A DNA stretch of 64,000 nucleotides from assembly GCF_002205165.1 (NCBI RefSeq), contig NZ_NIVS01000054.1:62001-126000 (forward strand). The letters run 5' to 3'. Under the pieces are notes generated by a model. It saw only the letters and a program-made list of their open reading frames with translations, was not told the origin of the DNA and did no database searches. Numbering within the stretch: the stretch's first letter is position 1; every line of letters begins with the position of its first letter. Below, in pieces: positions 1 through 7,560 of this stretch. The position numbers and the translations under genes were made by a program. The stretch is from Stenotrophomonas maltophilia. Its GTDB lineage: Bacteria > Pseudomonadota > Gammaproteobacteria > Xanthomonadales > Xanthomonadaceae.

Positions 1-401
1 GCACCGGGAGCGGCGAACAGGGCGGCGAAGCACCGCCGGCCAATGCGGCCGCCAAGGCCGACACGCAGGCCGATGCCGATGCCGCGGGCGGGTTCCGCGC
101 GACCGGCAATGAGCCCGGCTGGCTGGCCCAGGTTGGCGCGGGTGCCACCCCGGCACTGCATATCGAAATGGATTACGGCGAGCGCAAGCTCGAGATTCCC
201 AGCCCGACCCAGGGCCGTGACGGCTGGTCCGGCACCGCGGCCGATGGCACGCCGGTCAAGCTGACCTTCCAGCGCACGGTCTGCCAGGACGACATGAGCG
301 GGCAGGCCTTCGGGGCCACCGCGATGCTGACCGTCGGCGCCCGCCAGTACCACGGCTGCGGCGATTTCGCCGGTGCTCCGTCGCTGGCTGCCAAGCCCTG
401 A
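1..401 (+). CDS. C-terminal part of a secreted or lipoprotein-like hypothetical protein (5' end outside window)
   Basis: The reading frame is open from base 3 to the TGA at 399-401, so the window holds about 132 C-terminal residues. It begins with a Gly/Ala/Asp-rich low-complexity linker (about 30 residues), followed by a compact domain starting FRATGNEPGWLAQV and containing two Cys (VCQDD and HGCGDF) that could form a disulphide. The linker plus globular domain resembles the C-terminal domain of envelope proteins in COG3650-type families, but this is recalled from the FRAxGxEPGW pattern and not tested. Localisation outside the cytoplasm is inferred. The gene converges on the lipoprotein gene at 447-923. 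Confidence 0.55.
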   Translation, partial: TGSGEQGGEAPPANAAAKADTQADADAAGGFRATGNEPGWLAQVGAGATPALHIEMDYGERKLEIPSPTQGRDGWSGTAADGTPVKLTFQRTVCQDDMSGQAFGATAMLTVGARQYHGCGDFAGAPSLAAKP

Positions 402-412
402 TCGAAGGGAAG

Positions 413-442
413 GCACCGGATGCGCATCCGCGCGTCCGGTGC
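413..442. terminator. Perfect hairpin between convergent genes
   Basis: Arms 413-425 and 430-442 pair along 13 positions (one T-G wobble at 421/434) around the loop ATCC. It fills the 45-bp gap between two converging genes, so a bidirectional terminator is likely, although no T-tract follows on either strand. Confidence 0.55.
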
Positions 443-446
443 GTGG

Positions 447-923
447 TCACATGCCGCGCGGGCAGGGGTTGGGCAGCGCGCGGCTGCGTGCATCCAGCGC
501 CAGCTCGTTGCGGGTCCCCAGCAGCATCAGTTCGGTGTGCACCAGGCAGTTGTCCGCATGGCGCTGTAGGAGCTGATTGAACAGCCCGGCACGCTGGTCG
601 CAGCTTTCGTGGATCGCGTAGGCCAATTCGCGTGCACGGTCTTCGTCGTACGCCTCTTCGCCCGCGAAGTGCTGGCAGGCGCTCTCGCGCGTCAGGAAGG
701 CCTGCACGTCGCCGGGCATCGCACAGTACATGCGGATGTCGTCGGCCACGGACACCTGCGCTGGCACCTCGCAGCGTGCACCGCCGCCGTTGTCAGCCAG
801 CGTGGCGGGTGCGCCCGGGGTAGCCAACGTCTCACTTTCCACTGCCCGCGGCGAACACGCCGCGAGCAGCAGGAGCAGCATGGTCAGTGCAGACCGCTTA
901 GTCGGCACGGCCGGCGAATTCAC
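447..923 (-). CDS. Small hypothetical lipoprotein
   Basis: A 158-residue protein with a short basic N-terminus (PTKR), a hydrophobic stretch and the lipobox LLAAC at about residues 19-23, so it is probably lipidated by Lgt and processed by Lsp. The mature part contains six Cys (in RCEVP, MYCAM, SACQHF, ESCDQR, DNCLV and NPCPRG), enough for three disulphides. I do not recognise the family. The ATG at 923 lies inside the 3' end of efpL on the same strand; an in-frame GTG at 908 is an alternative start. The gene directly follows efpL and may be cotranscribed with it. Confidence 0.6.
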   Translation of the reverse strand: MNSPAVPTKRSALTMLLLLLAACSPRAVESETLATPGAPATLADNGGGARCEVPAQVSVADDIRMYCAMPGDVQAFLTRESACQHFAGEEAYDEDRARELAYAIHESCDQRAGLFNQLLQRHADNCLVHTELMLLGTRNELALDARSRALPNPCPRGM

Positions 924-1464
924 CGGTGGTGGTGTTGACCAGCACGCGTTCGCCGTTGGCGATGTACTCCGGCACCATGATCTCGATGCCGGTGTTGAGC
1001 TTGGCCGGCTTCGGGCGCTTGGTGGCGGTGCCGCCCTTGAGTTCCGGCGGGGTCTCGACCACTTCCAGCACCACGCTGGTGGGCAGCTGCACGCCTACGG
1101 GGGTCTCGTCGATCACCTGCACGTAGATGCCGGTCAGGCCATCGGTGATGTAGCCGGCGTCATCGCCCAGCACATCCGCATCGACCATGTACGGGGTGTA
1201 GTCCTCGTCGTCGAGGAAGACGAAGGCGTCGCCGTCCATGTACGAGTACGTGGCCTGGCGGCGCAGCAGTTCGACTTCCGGCAGGTTGTCGTCGGCGTCG
1301 AAGCTGGAATCGAGCTTGTTGCCGCCCGGCACGCTGTACATGATGAAACGGAAGCGGACGTTGCCGCCGCGTCCCTGCGGGGAGCTGCGTTCGATGTCGC
1401 GGATCTGGTAGACGCCGTTGTTGAATTCGACGACGTTGCCTTTCTTGATGTCGCTGGCTTTCAT
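898..1464 (-). CDS. efpL: Elongation factor P-like protein EfpL (YeiP)
   Basis: A 188-residue three-domain EF-P family protein. It belongs to the YeiP/EfpL branch: it opens [15 protein letters not shown], has the loop tip SPQGRGG where canonical EF-P carries a modified Lys or Arg in a different context, contains the DEDYTPY motif, and ends in GRAD as E. coli YeiP does. Members bind the ribosome between the P and E sites and relieve stalling at certain proline-containing motifs. The ATG at 1464 was chosen because the family begins at this Met; the longer upstream frame has no homologous residues. No modification enzyme is encoded nearby. Confidence 0.85.
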   Translation of the reverse strand: MKASDIKKGNVVEFNNGVYQIRDIERSSPQGRGGNVRFRFIMYSVPGGNKLDSSFDADDNLPEVELLRRQATYSYMDGDAFVFLDDEDYTPYMVDADVLGDDAGYITDGLTGIYVQVIDETPVGVQLPTSVVLEVVETPPELKGGTATKRPKPAKLNTGIEIMVPEYIANGERVLVNTTTGEFAGRAD

Positions 1465-1533
1465 GGGAATGAAGGTCGGTTCGTGGAGGTGGCGGGTGCC
1501 GGAACCGGGCACCCAGCGGGGTTGCGTGCTCGC

Positions 1534-2304
1534 TTACTTCGGCGCCAGACGCACGGCGCCGTCAAGGCGGATGGTCTCGCCGTTGAGATAGGTGTTGCCC
1601 AGGATGTAGGCGACCAGGCCGGCGAAATCCTCCGGCTTGCCCAGACGGGGCGGGAACGGAATGGAGGCGGCCAGCGACTCCTGCACGGCCGGCGGCATGC
1701 CATCGACCATCGGGGTCCAGAAGATGCCCGGGGCGATGGTCATCACGCGGATGCCGAAGCGAGACAGCTCGCGGGCCATCGGCAGGGTCATGCTGACCAC
1801 GCCGCCCTTGGAGGCGGCATAGGCGGCCTGGCCGATCTGGCCTTCATAGGCGGCCACGCTGGCGGTGTTGATGATCACGCCGCGCTCGCCATCGTCGCCC
1901 GGGGTGTTGTGCTGCATGTGGTTGGCGGCCGCCTTGGCGACGTTGAAGCTGCCGACCAGGTTGACCATCACCGTGCCCTGGAAGTTGGCCAGCGGCATGG
2001 GTGCCTCCTTGCCCAGCACGCGGCCGGCACCGAGGATGCCGGCGCAGTTGATCGCGGTGTTCAGCCCGCCCAGGAAGTCGCAGGCGGCATCGATCTGCGC
2101 CGCCACGGCGGCTTCGTCGCTGACGTTGGTGCGGTAGTAACGCGCGTTGGCTTCGCCAAGCTCGGCCACGGCGGCCGCGCCCTTGTCGTCATTGAGATCG
2201 AACAGGGCGACCTTGGCGCCCTGGGCGACCAGGTGCTGGGCCACGGACAGGCCAAGGCCGGAGACACCGCCGGTGATGACGGCGCGGACAGAAGACAGCT
2301 GCAT
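1534..2304 (-). CDS. Short-chain dehydrogenase/reductase, HSD10-like
   Basis: A 256-residue SDR. The cofactor motif TGGVSGLG is near the N-terminus, followed by the DLND segment (an acidic residue typical of NAD preference), NCAG, and the catalytic YAASK with an upstream Ser (NTASV). The length and the GVISTASVAA-type region resemble 3-hydroxyacyl-CoA dehydrogenase type 2, which acts on short branched hydroxyacyl-CoAs in isoleucine and fatty-acid breakdown. That would fit the leucine-catabolic genes a few kb away, but substrate cannot be read from sequence. The Met at 2304 gives the normal SDR N-terminus (MQLSSVRAVITGG). Confidence 0.75.
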   Translation of the reverse strand: MQLSSVRAVITGGVSGLGLSVAQHLVAQGAKVALFDLNDDKGAAAVAELGEANARYYRTNVSDEAAVAAQIDAACDFLGGLNTAINCAGILGAGRVLGKEAPMPLANFQGTVMVNLVGSFNVAKAAANHMQHNTPGDDGERGVIINTASVAAYEGQIGQAAYAASKGGVVSMTLPMARELSRFGIRVMTIAPGIFWTPMVDGMPPAVQESLAASIPFPPRLGKPEDFAGLVAYILGNTYLNGETIRLDGAVRLAPK

Positions 2305-2356
2305 TGCACGATCCCGCTGGTTCAAGAACCGCCGATTCTAGCGGAAGCGGCCGCCT

Positions 2357-4945
2357 TCACCGTTGTGCACTGCCCACGGCGACCTTCGCACGCAGTGCCA
2401 GCCGCCGGGCGAACTCGTCCGCCGCCAGCCCCGGCGCGAACAGGAAGCCTTGGCCGACCGAGACGCCCAGGGAGGTCAGGAACTGGCGCTGGGGCTCCGA
2501 TTCGATGCCTTCGGCGACCACTCCGAGGCCCAGGCTGCGGGCGATGCCGCAGATCGCTTCGCAGACCGCCACGTCCGAACGGTTGGCCGGCACTCCCTCC
2601 ACGAACAGCTGGCTGAGTTTGAGCCCGTGGATCGGCAGCCGGCGCAGATAGTTCAGCGCGCTGTAGCCTTCGCCGAAATCGTCGATGGTGAGCAGCACGC
2701 CCATCTCGCGCAGCTGCGCAAAGGTGCGCAGGGTGTCCGGGGCATCCTCGATCAGGACCCGCTCGGTGAATTCCAGTTCCAGCGCGCTGCCGGGCAGGCG
2801 GAATTCATCCAGTACGGCGCGCACATGCCGGGCCAGGTCCTCGCCGACGAACTGCCGGTAGGACACGTTGACCGCCACCCGCACGATGCCCAGCCCGTCG
2901 TCCTGCCACTGGCGCACCTGCCGGCACGCCTCGCGCATCACCCACAGGCCGATCCGGACGATGTCGCCGGTGCTCTCGGCATGGCCGATGAAGATGTCCG
3001 GGCGCAGTTCGCCGAGCTGGGTGTTGCGCCAGCGGATCAGCGCTTCGGCGGCGATCAGCTGGCCGCTGTGGAGGTTGACCTGGGGCTGGTAGACCAGGTG
3101 GAATTCATCGTCGTCCAGCGCGCGGTGCAAGCGACTTTCGATCTGCAGGCGGTCATGCTGGCGCTGGGCCAGCTCGGGCGAGAACACCTGCCAGCCGTTG
3201 CGGGTGCGCCGCTTGCAGTCGTACATGGCGATGTCCGCGTTCTGGATCAGCTGCTGCGGGCGCAGCCCATCCTGCGGCGCGCGCGCGATGCCGATGCTGG
3301 TGGTCACCGGGAATTCGTCGGAACCGAAGCGGAACGGCGTGCTGAAGGCGCGGGTGATCGCATCGGCCAGCCGCTCGGGCTGATCGGCCTGGTCGCGGGT
3401 ATCGCAGATCACCAGGAACTCATCCCCGCCGAACCGGGCCAGCAGGCCTTCGGTGCCGATCGCGGTCGCAATCCGGCGGGTGGCATCGATCAGCAGTTCA
3501 TCACCGGCGTTGTGGCCCAGCAGATCGTTGACCGTCTTGAAGCGGTCCAGGTCGATGTACAGCACCGCGACCCGGCAGTGGGTCGGGTTGGCCATGCGCA
3601 TGGCCAGGTCATTGAGTACCGCATCGCGGTTCATGATGCCGGTCAGCGGATCGGTGCGCGCCTGGATCCGCAGCGTCTCTTCAGCCTGCTTGCGCGCGGT
3701 GATGTCCTGCACGGTGCCGGCGATGCGCGCGGCATCGACATCGCCGGCCTCGGCCTCGCCGATCATGCGCACCCAGAACGAATGCCCGTCGCTGCGCTGG
3801 CCCTGCAGCTCCAGCTCGAAAGACACCTGGCGGTCGACCACCTCCAGCAGCGCCTGCTGCAGCTGGGCGCGGTCGTCCACGCGCAGGCATTCCAGCAGTT
3901 CGGCCATGTCGCGCATCGGCAGGTCCTGGCCGAGGATGCGGGTCGCCTCGTCGGTGAGGTACAGCCGCTGCAGGCCGCGGTCCCATTCCCAGCCGCCGAT
4001 GTGCGCCAGCGACTGCGCGCGGTCGAACAGCGTGTTGTTGCGCTTGAGTTCGGTGATGTCGCTGAACAACCCGAACACATGGTCCGGCGCGTCGCGCCCG
4101 TTGCTGTAGACCGGCACGTTGGTGGTGGAGATCCAGATCATGCGCCCGCGCGGGCGGTGGTACAGGCCGACGATGGTGCTGCGTACGATGCGCCCGCTCT
4201 GCAGCGACACACTGGCCGGCCATTGCTCACGGGTGAGCGGGTGGCCATGCTCGTCCACGCTGATCCAGTCTTCGGGGGCCAGCATCGCCTGCAGGCTGCC
4301 GCCATTGCCGGCCGTCCCCAGAATGCGGTGCGCGGCTGGGTTGGCCGAGACCACCCGCAGCTGCCGGTCGAACAGGACGACGCCCTTGTCGATCGACTCC
4401 ATCAGCAGCCGATAACGCGATTCGGCCTGCCAGCGGCTGCTCAGATCGCGCGCCACGGCCACGATGCAGTGCTCGCCCTGATGCTCGAACCCGGCCGAAT
4501 GCACCTCCACCGGGAAACGGCTGCCGTCGCCGCGCATGTTGGTGACTTCGATGACGTAGGTTTCGCCCCGGTGCAGGGCCTCCCAGACCGGGTCGAGGTG
4601 ATCGCCGGGCAGGTCGGGGTTCAACAGTTCGATCGGTTGGCCGACGATCTCTTCCCGGGGGCGGCCATAGGCGCGCACACCGGCTTTGTTGAGATCCAGG
4701 ACGACGCCGGTTTCGCTGAGGATGCTGACCGGGTCCGGGACCGCATCGAACAGCGCGGCATACCGACGCAGCGCCAGCTGGCGCTCGTCCATGGCCTCCT
4801 GCAGGGCCTGCTGTACTTCTTCCAGCAGGCCGCGCAGGTCCCCCGGCGAGCGGGGGAGAGCGCGTTCCAGGGCGGCCAGCGCGTGGACGTGGGCGGTGAG
4901 GTGATCACCGACCGCAGCGTCCTTGCGCGGGCCGCCACGGTTCAT
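2357..4945 (-). CDS. PAS-GGDEF-EAL cyclic di-GMP signalling protein
   Basis: An 862-residue soluble protein without a membrane segment. An N-terminal helical region (1-60) leads into three PAS-like modules (about 62-180, 180-300, 300-430), then GGDEF (about 430-590) and EAL (about 600-850). The diguanylate cyclase site FGGDEF and the metal ligand in YIDLDRF are intact; there is no RxxD inhibitory site before GGDEF. In the EAL domain EALIRW, NVSYRQF, FTERVL, IDDFGEG, LKLSQ, AEGIES and VGQGF are all present, so phosphodiesterase activity is plausible. Its ATG overlaps the stop of the HMG-CoA lyase gene by four bases, so translation is probably coupled. Which activity dominates cannot be told. 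Confidence 0.85.
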   Translation of the reverse strand: MNRGGPRKDAAVGDHLTAHVHALAALERALPRSPGDLRGLLEEVQQALQEAMDERQLALRRYAALFDAVPDPVSILSETGVVLDLNKAGVRAYGRPREEIVGQPIELLNPDLPGDHLDPVWEALHRGETYVIEVTNMRGDGSRFPVEVHSAGFEHQGEHCIVAVARDLSSRWQAESRYRLLMESIDKGVVLFDRQLRVVSANPAAHRILGTAGNGGSLQAMLAPEDWISVDEHGHPLTREQWPASVSLQSGRIVRSTIVGLYHRPRGRMIWISTTNVPVYSNGRDAPDHVFGLFSDITELKRNNTLFDRAQSLAHIGGWEWDRGLQRLYLTDEATRILGQDLPMRDMAELLECLRVDDRAQLQQALLEVVDRQVSFELELQGQRSDGHSFWVRMIGEAEAGDVDAARIAGTVQDITARKQAEETLRIQARTDPLTGIMNRDAVLNDLAMRMANPTHCRVAVLYIDLDRFKTVNDLLGHNAGDELLIDATRRIATAIGTEGLLARFGGDEFLVICDTRDQADQPERLADAITRAFSTPFRFGSDEFPVTTSIGIARAPQDGLRPQQLIQNADIAMYDCKRRTRNGWQVFSPELAQRQHDRLQIESRLHRALDDDEFHLVYQPQVNLHSGQLIAAEALIRWRNTQLGELRPDIFIGHAESTGDIVRIGLWVMREACRQVRQWQDDGLGIVRVAVNVSYRQFVGEDLARHVRAVLDEFRLPGSALELEFTERVLIEDAPDTLRTFAQLREMGVLLTIDDFGEGYSALNYLRRLPIHGLKLSQLFVEGVPANRSDVAVCEAICGIARSLGLGVVAEGIESEPQRQFLTSLGVSVGQGFLFAPGLAADEFARRLALRAKVAVGSAQR

Positions 4946-5835
4946 GTCGCCGCCAGGGCCTTGCCGGTCTTGCTGCCGGTCTCGCGCCCCAGCCGTGCGG
5001 CCAGCCAGCGCCCGGTAGCGGCCAGTGCCGGCAGATCGATGCCGGTACGCATGCCGATGCCATGCAGCATGTAGACCACGTCTTCGCTGGCGACATTGCC
5101 GCTGGCGCCCTTGGCATACGGGCAGCCGCCCGCGCCGGAGACCGCCGAATCGACTACGCGCACGCCTTCTTCCAGGCAGGCGTCGATGTTGGCCAGCGCC
5201 TGGCCGTAGGTGTCATGGAAGTGCACGGCCAGCGCGGCCATCGGTAGTTCGCTGGCGACCGCCTTGAGCATGGCGCGCGCCTTGCGCGGGGTGCCGACGC
5301 CGATGGTGTCGCCGAGCGAGATTTCGTAACAGCCCATCTCGTGCAGCGCACGGGCGACACGCACCACCTCGCTCACCGCGACCTCACCCTGGTAGGGGCA
5401 GCCGAGCACGGTGGAGACATAGCCGCGCACCTTGACCCCGTCGGCCTTGGCCCGCTCCAGGATCGGCGCGAAGCGGGCCAGCGACTCGTCGATGCCGGCA
5501 TTGGTATTGGTGCGGTTGAAGGTTTCCGAAGCGGCCGTGAACACTGCCACTTCCTGCACGCCCACTGCGCGGGCGCGGTCATAGCCCTGTTCGTTGGGCA
5601 CCAGCACCGGGTAATCGATGCCCTGCCGGCGTTCGATGCCGGTATAGACCTCGGCGGCATCGGCCAGCTGCGGTACCCAGCGCGGGCTGACGAAGCTGGT
5701 CGCCTCGATGGTGCGCAGGCCGGTCAGCGAGAGCTGGCGGATCAGTTCGATCTTGTCGGCGGTCGCGACCGGCTGGGCTTCGTTCTGCAGCCCGTCGCGC
5801 GGGCCGACTTCGACGATGCGGACGACGTCATCCAT
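4942..5835 (-). CDS. hmgL: Hydroxymethylglutaryl-CoA lyase
   Basis: A 297-residue TIM-barrel enzyme of the HMG-CoA lyase family, which splits HMG-CoA into acetyl-CoA and acetoacetate, the last step of leucine degradation. Visible motifs are EVGPRDGLQNE near the N-terminus (metal and catalytic Arg/Asp), EISLGDTIGVG, HFHDTYGQA (metal-binding His residues) and the catalytic Cys loop GAGGCPYA. The length matches bacterial members. It is followed with a four-base overlap by the GGDEF-EAL gene and lies about 570 bp downstream of liuC, but the rest of the leucine pathway (liuA, liuB, liuD) is not in the window. Confidence 0.88.
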   Translation of the reverse strand: MDDVVRIVEVGPRDGLQNEAQPVATADKIELIRQLSLTGLRTIEATSFVSPRWVPQLADAAEVYTGIERRQGIDYPVLVPNEQGYDRARAVGVQEVAVFTAASETFNRTNTNAGIDESLARFAPILERAKADGVKVRGYVSTVLGCPYQGEVAVSEVVRVARALHEMGCYEISLGDTIGVGTPRKARAMLKAVASELPMAALAVHFHDTYGQALANIDACLEEGVRVVDSAVSGAGGCPYAKGASGNVASEDVVYMLHGIGMRTGIDLPALAATGRWLAARLGRETGSKTGKALAAT

Positions 5836-6003
5836 GTGCCAGCCCTCCGCGAACGGAGCGACGGACGACCAGCAGGGGGCGGGGTGGGGTAGAGATCACG
5901 GAGATTCCTGTCAGACGAAAGGCGGCCCACGTTCCCCGGCGGGCCACGAAAGGGGGATACGCGGGATGGGCGACAAAGCGGCCATCCCGCCGGCGATGGG
6001 CGG

Positions 6004-6390
6004 TCAGCCCGGGGGGTGACAGACCGCTTCGATGTTGTTGCCATCCGGGTCGAGCACGAACGCCCCGTAGTAATCGGGGTGGTAATACTCGCGGATGCCC
6101 GGGGGCCCGTTGTCGGTACCACCGGCCGCCAGTGCGGCGCGGTGGAAGGCGTCCACGTCGGCCCGGCGGGCGGCGCTGAAGGCGATGTGCACGCCGCCAT
6201 GGGCGCCCGGGGCGTTGCCGATCCAGAAGTCCGGCTTGGCGGTGCGGCCGAAGCCGGCATGGTCATGGTCGCCGGTCTGGGCGGCCGAGACCTGCATCAC
6301 CACCGTGATGCCCAGCGGCGCCAGGGCCTGCTGGAAGAACGCCAGGCTGCGTCCGAAATCGGCGCAGCGGATACCTACGTGGTCGAGCAT
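6004..6390 (-). CDS. VOC (glyoxalase/bleomycin-resistance fold) family protein
   Basis: A 128-residue protein with two beta-alpha-beta-beta-beta modules. It begins MLDHVGIRCADF, a typical VOC opening with a metal-ligand His at position 4, has HIAFSAA in the middle and ends FVLDPDGNNIEAVCH, the usual C-terminal VOC signature with a Glu ligand. The family includes dioxygenases, isomerases and thiol transferases, so function cannot be assigned; many short stand-alone members like this one are annotated only as lactoylglutathione lyase-like. It sits ten bases after liuC on the same strand and is probably cotranscribed. Confidence 0.75.
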   Translation of the reverse strand: MLDHVGIRCADFGRSLAFFQQALAPLGITVVMQVSAAQTGDHDHAGFGRTAKPDFWIGNAPGAHGGVHIAFSAARRADVDAFHRAALAAGGTDNGPPGIREYYHPDYYGAFVLDPDGNNIEAVCHPPG

Positions 6391-6400
6391 GACGCTGTCC

Positions 6401-7189
6401 TCAGTCCTGGGTGACCCAATGCGGGGCGCGCTTGTCGAGGAAGGCCCCGAGGCCCTCCTGGCCTTCGGCCGAGACCCGCAGGCGGGCGATCAGGGCCGCG
6501 TTGTCGCGGTCGGTGGCGTCGCGGTCGCGGCCCAGGGCCACGCGCCGGACCAGGTCCTTGGCCGAGGCCGAGGCCACCGGGCCAGCCTTGTCGAGCAGGC
6601 CGAGCTGGCGCTGGACGGCTTCGTCGATCCGTTCCGGCTCGATCAACTGGTGCACCAGGCCGATGCGCAGGGCGGTTTCGGCGTCGAAATGCTCGCCGGT
6701 GGCAAACCAGCGGCGGGCCTGGCGCGGACCGATCGCGTCAATGACATAGGGCGAGATCACCGCCGGCAGCAGGCCCAGGCGGCTCTCGGTCAGGCCGAAG
6801 CGGGCGCTGGTGCTGGCGATGGCGATATCGCAGCAGGCGACCAGGCCGACCCCGCCACCGAAGGCGGCCCCCTGGACCCGGGCGATGGTCGGCTTGGGCA
6901 GCTCGTCCAGGGTCCGCATCAGCCGGGCCAGGGCGAGCGAGTCCTGGCGGTTGTCCTCCTCGCTGGCGGCCGCCATGCCACGCATCCACTGCATATCCGC
7001 ACCTGCCGAGAAGGAGGCGCCTTCCCCGGCCAAGACCACCGCCCGGACATGGTCGTCGCGTCCGGCGGCCTCCAGTGCGGCGGTCAGCTGGGCGATCAAC
7101 GAGGCGTCGAACGCGTTGTGCAGCGTCGGGCGGTTCAGCCACAGGGTCAGCACCGAGGCGCTGCGTTCAATCCGTAATGCGTCACTCAT
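6401..7189 (-). CDS. liuC: Methylglutaconyl-CoA hydratase (enoyl-CoA hydratase family)
   Basis: A 262-residue crotonase-fold protein. The oxyanion-hole motif FSAGADMQWM and the AAFGGGVGLVACCDIAI segment match LiuC/AUH-type hydratases, which carry Gly rather than Glu in this first catalytic position, while the second Glu is present in TESRLGLLPA. The enzyme hydrates 3-methylglutaconyl-CoA to HMG-CoA, directly upstream of HMG-CoA lyase, whose gene is nearby on the same strand. The start at 7189 (MSDALRIERSA) fits the family; a more distal in-frame Met at 7210 is less likely. The assignment as LiuC rather than another crotonase is from motif pattern and context. Confidence 0.75.
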   Translation of the reverse strand: MSDALRIERSASVLTLWLNRPTLHNAFDASLIAQLTAALEAAGRDDHVRAVVLAGEGASFSAGADMQWMRGMAAASEEDNRQDSLALARLMRTLDELPKPTIARVQGAAFGGGVGLVACCDIAIASTSARFGLTESRLGLLPAVISPYVIDAIGPRQARRWFATGEHFDAETALRIGLVHQLIEPERIDEAVQRQLGLLDKAGPVASASAKDLVRRVALGRDRDATDRDNAALIARLRVSAEGQEGLGAFLDKRAPHWVTQD

Positions 7190-7270
7190 GGGCAGGTTTA
7201 CTCCATACATGTACAGATCATAGCGGGCCGTTGGTCACGGGCAATGACGCGGCGCGGCGATGGTAGAATT

Positions 7271-7286
7271 GATAACCATTCCTATC
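7271..7286 (+). promoter_or_regulatory. Putative Fur box upstream of feoA
   Basis: GATAACCATTCCTATC is an inverted repeat GATA-N8-TATC resembling half of the Fur consensus. It lies just downstream of a -10-like TAGAAT (7264-7269) and 16 bp before the feoA start, so it would cover the transcription start. Iron repression of feo is well established in other bacteria; here it is inferred from the site alone. Confidence 0.55.
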
Positions 7287-7302
7287 ATCGAGAAGGCGCT
7301 CC

Positions 7303-7560
7303 GTGACGTTGTCCGATCTGGCGCTGTACAGCTCCGCCCTGGTGGAGTCCGTGCAGGAACTACACGCAAACGATGCGATCGCCCGCCGCCTGAAGGAGCT
7401 TGGCTTCGTCAAAGGGGAAGAGGTGCGTCTGGTAGCCCGTGGTCCGGTCGGTGCCGAGCCGCTGCTGGTGCAGGTCGGGTTCACGCGCTTCGCGCTGCGC
7501 CGCAGTGAGGCTGCCCGCATCGTGGTCACCGCGTTGCAGGCCCAGGAGGCACGCGCATGA
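7303..7560 (+). CDS. feoA: Ferrous iron transport protein A
   Basis: An 85-residue protein with the small SH3-like FeoA fold: RRLKELGFVKGEEVRLVARGP is the typical central segment, followed by QVGFTRFALRRSEAARIVV. FeoA is a cytoplasmic partner of FeoB needed for Fe(II) uptake. The start codon is GTG at 7303, preceded by AGAAGG. The TGA overlaps the ATG of feoB (ATGA), so translation is coupled. A Fur-like site precedes it. Confidence 0.85.
   Translation: MTLSDLALYSSALVESVQELHANDAIARRLKELGFVKGEEVRLVARGPVGAEPLLVQVGFTRFALRRSEAARIVVTALQAQEARA

Noticed and set aside
6401..7189. Inactive crotonase because the first catalytic Glu is replaced by Gly
   Set aside because: LiuC/AUH-type methylglutaconyl-CoA hydratases carry Gly in this position as a family feature; the second Glu is present.
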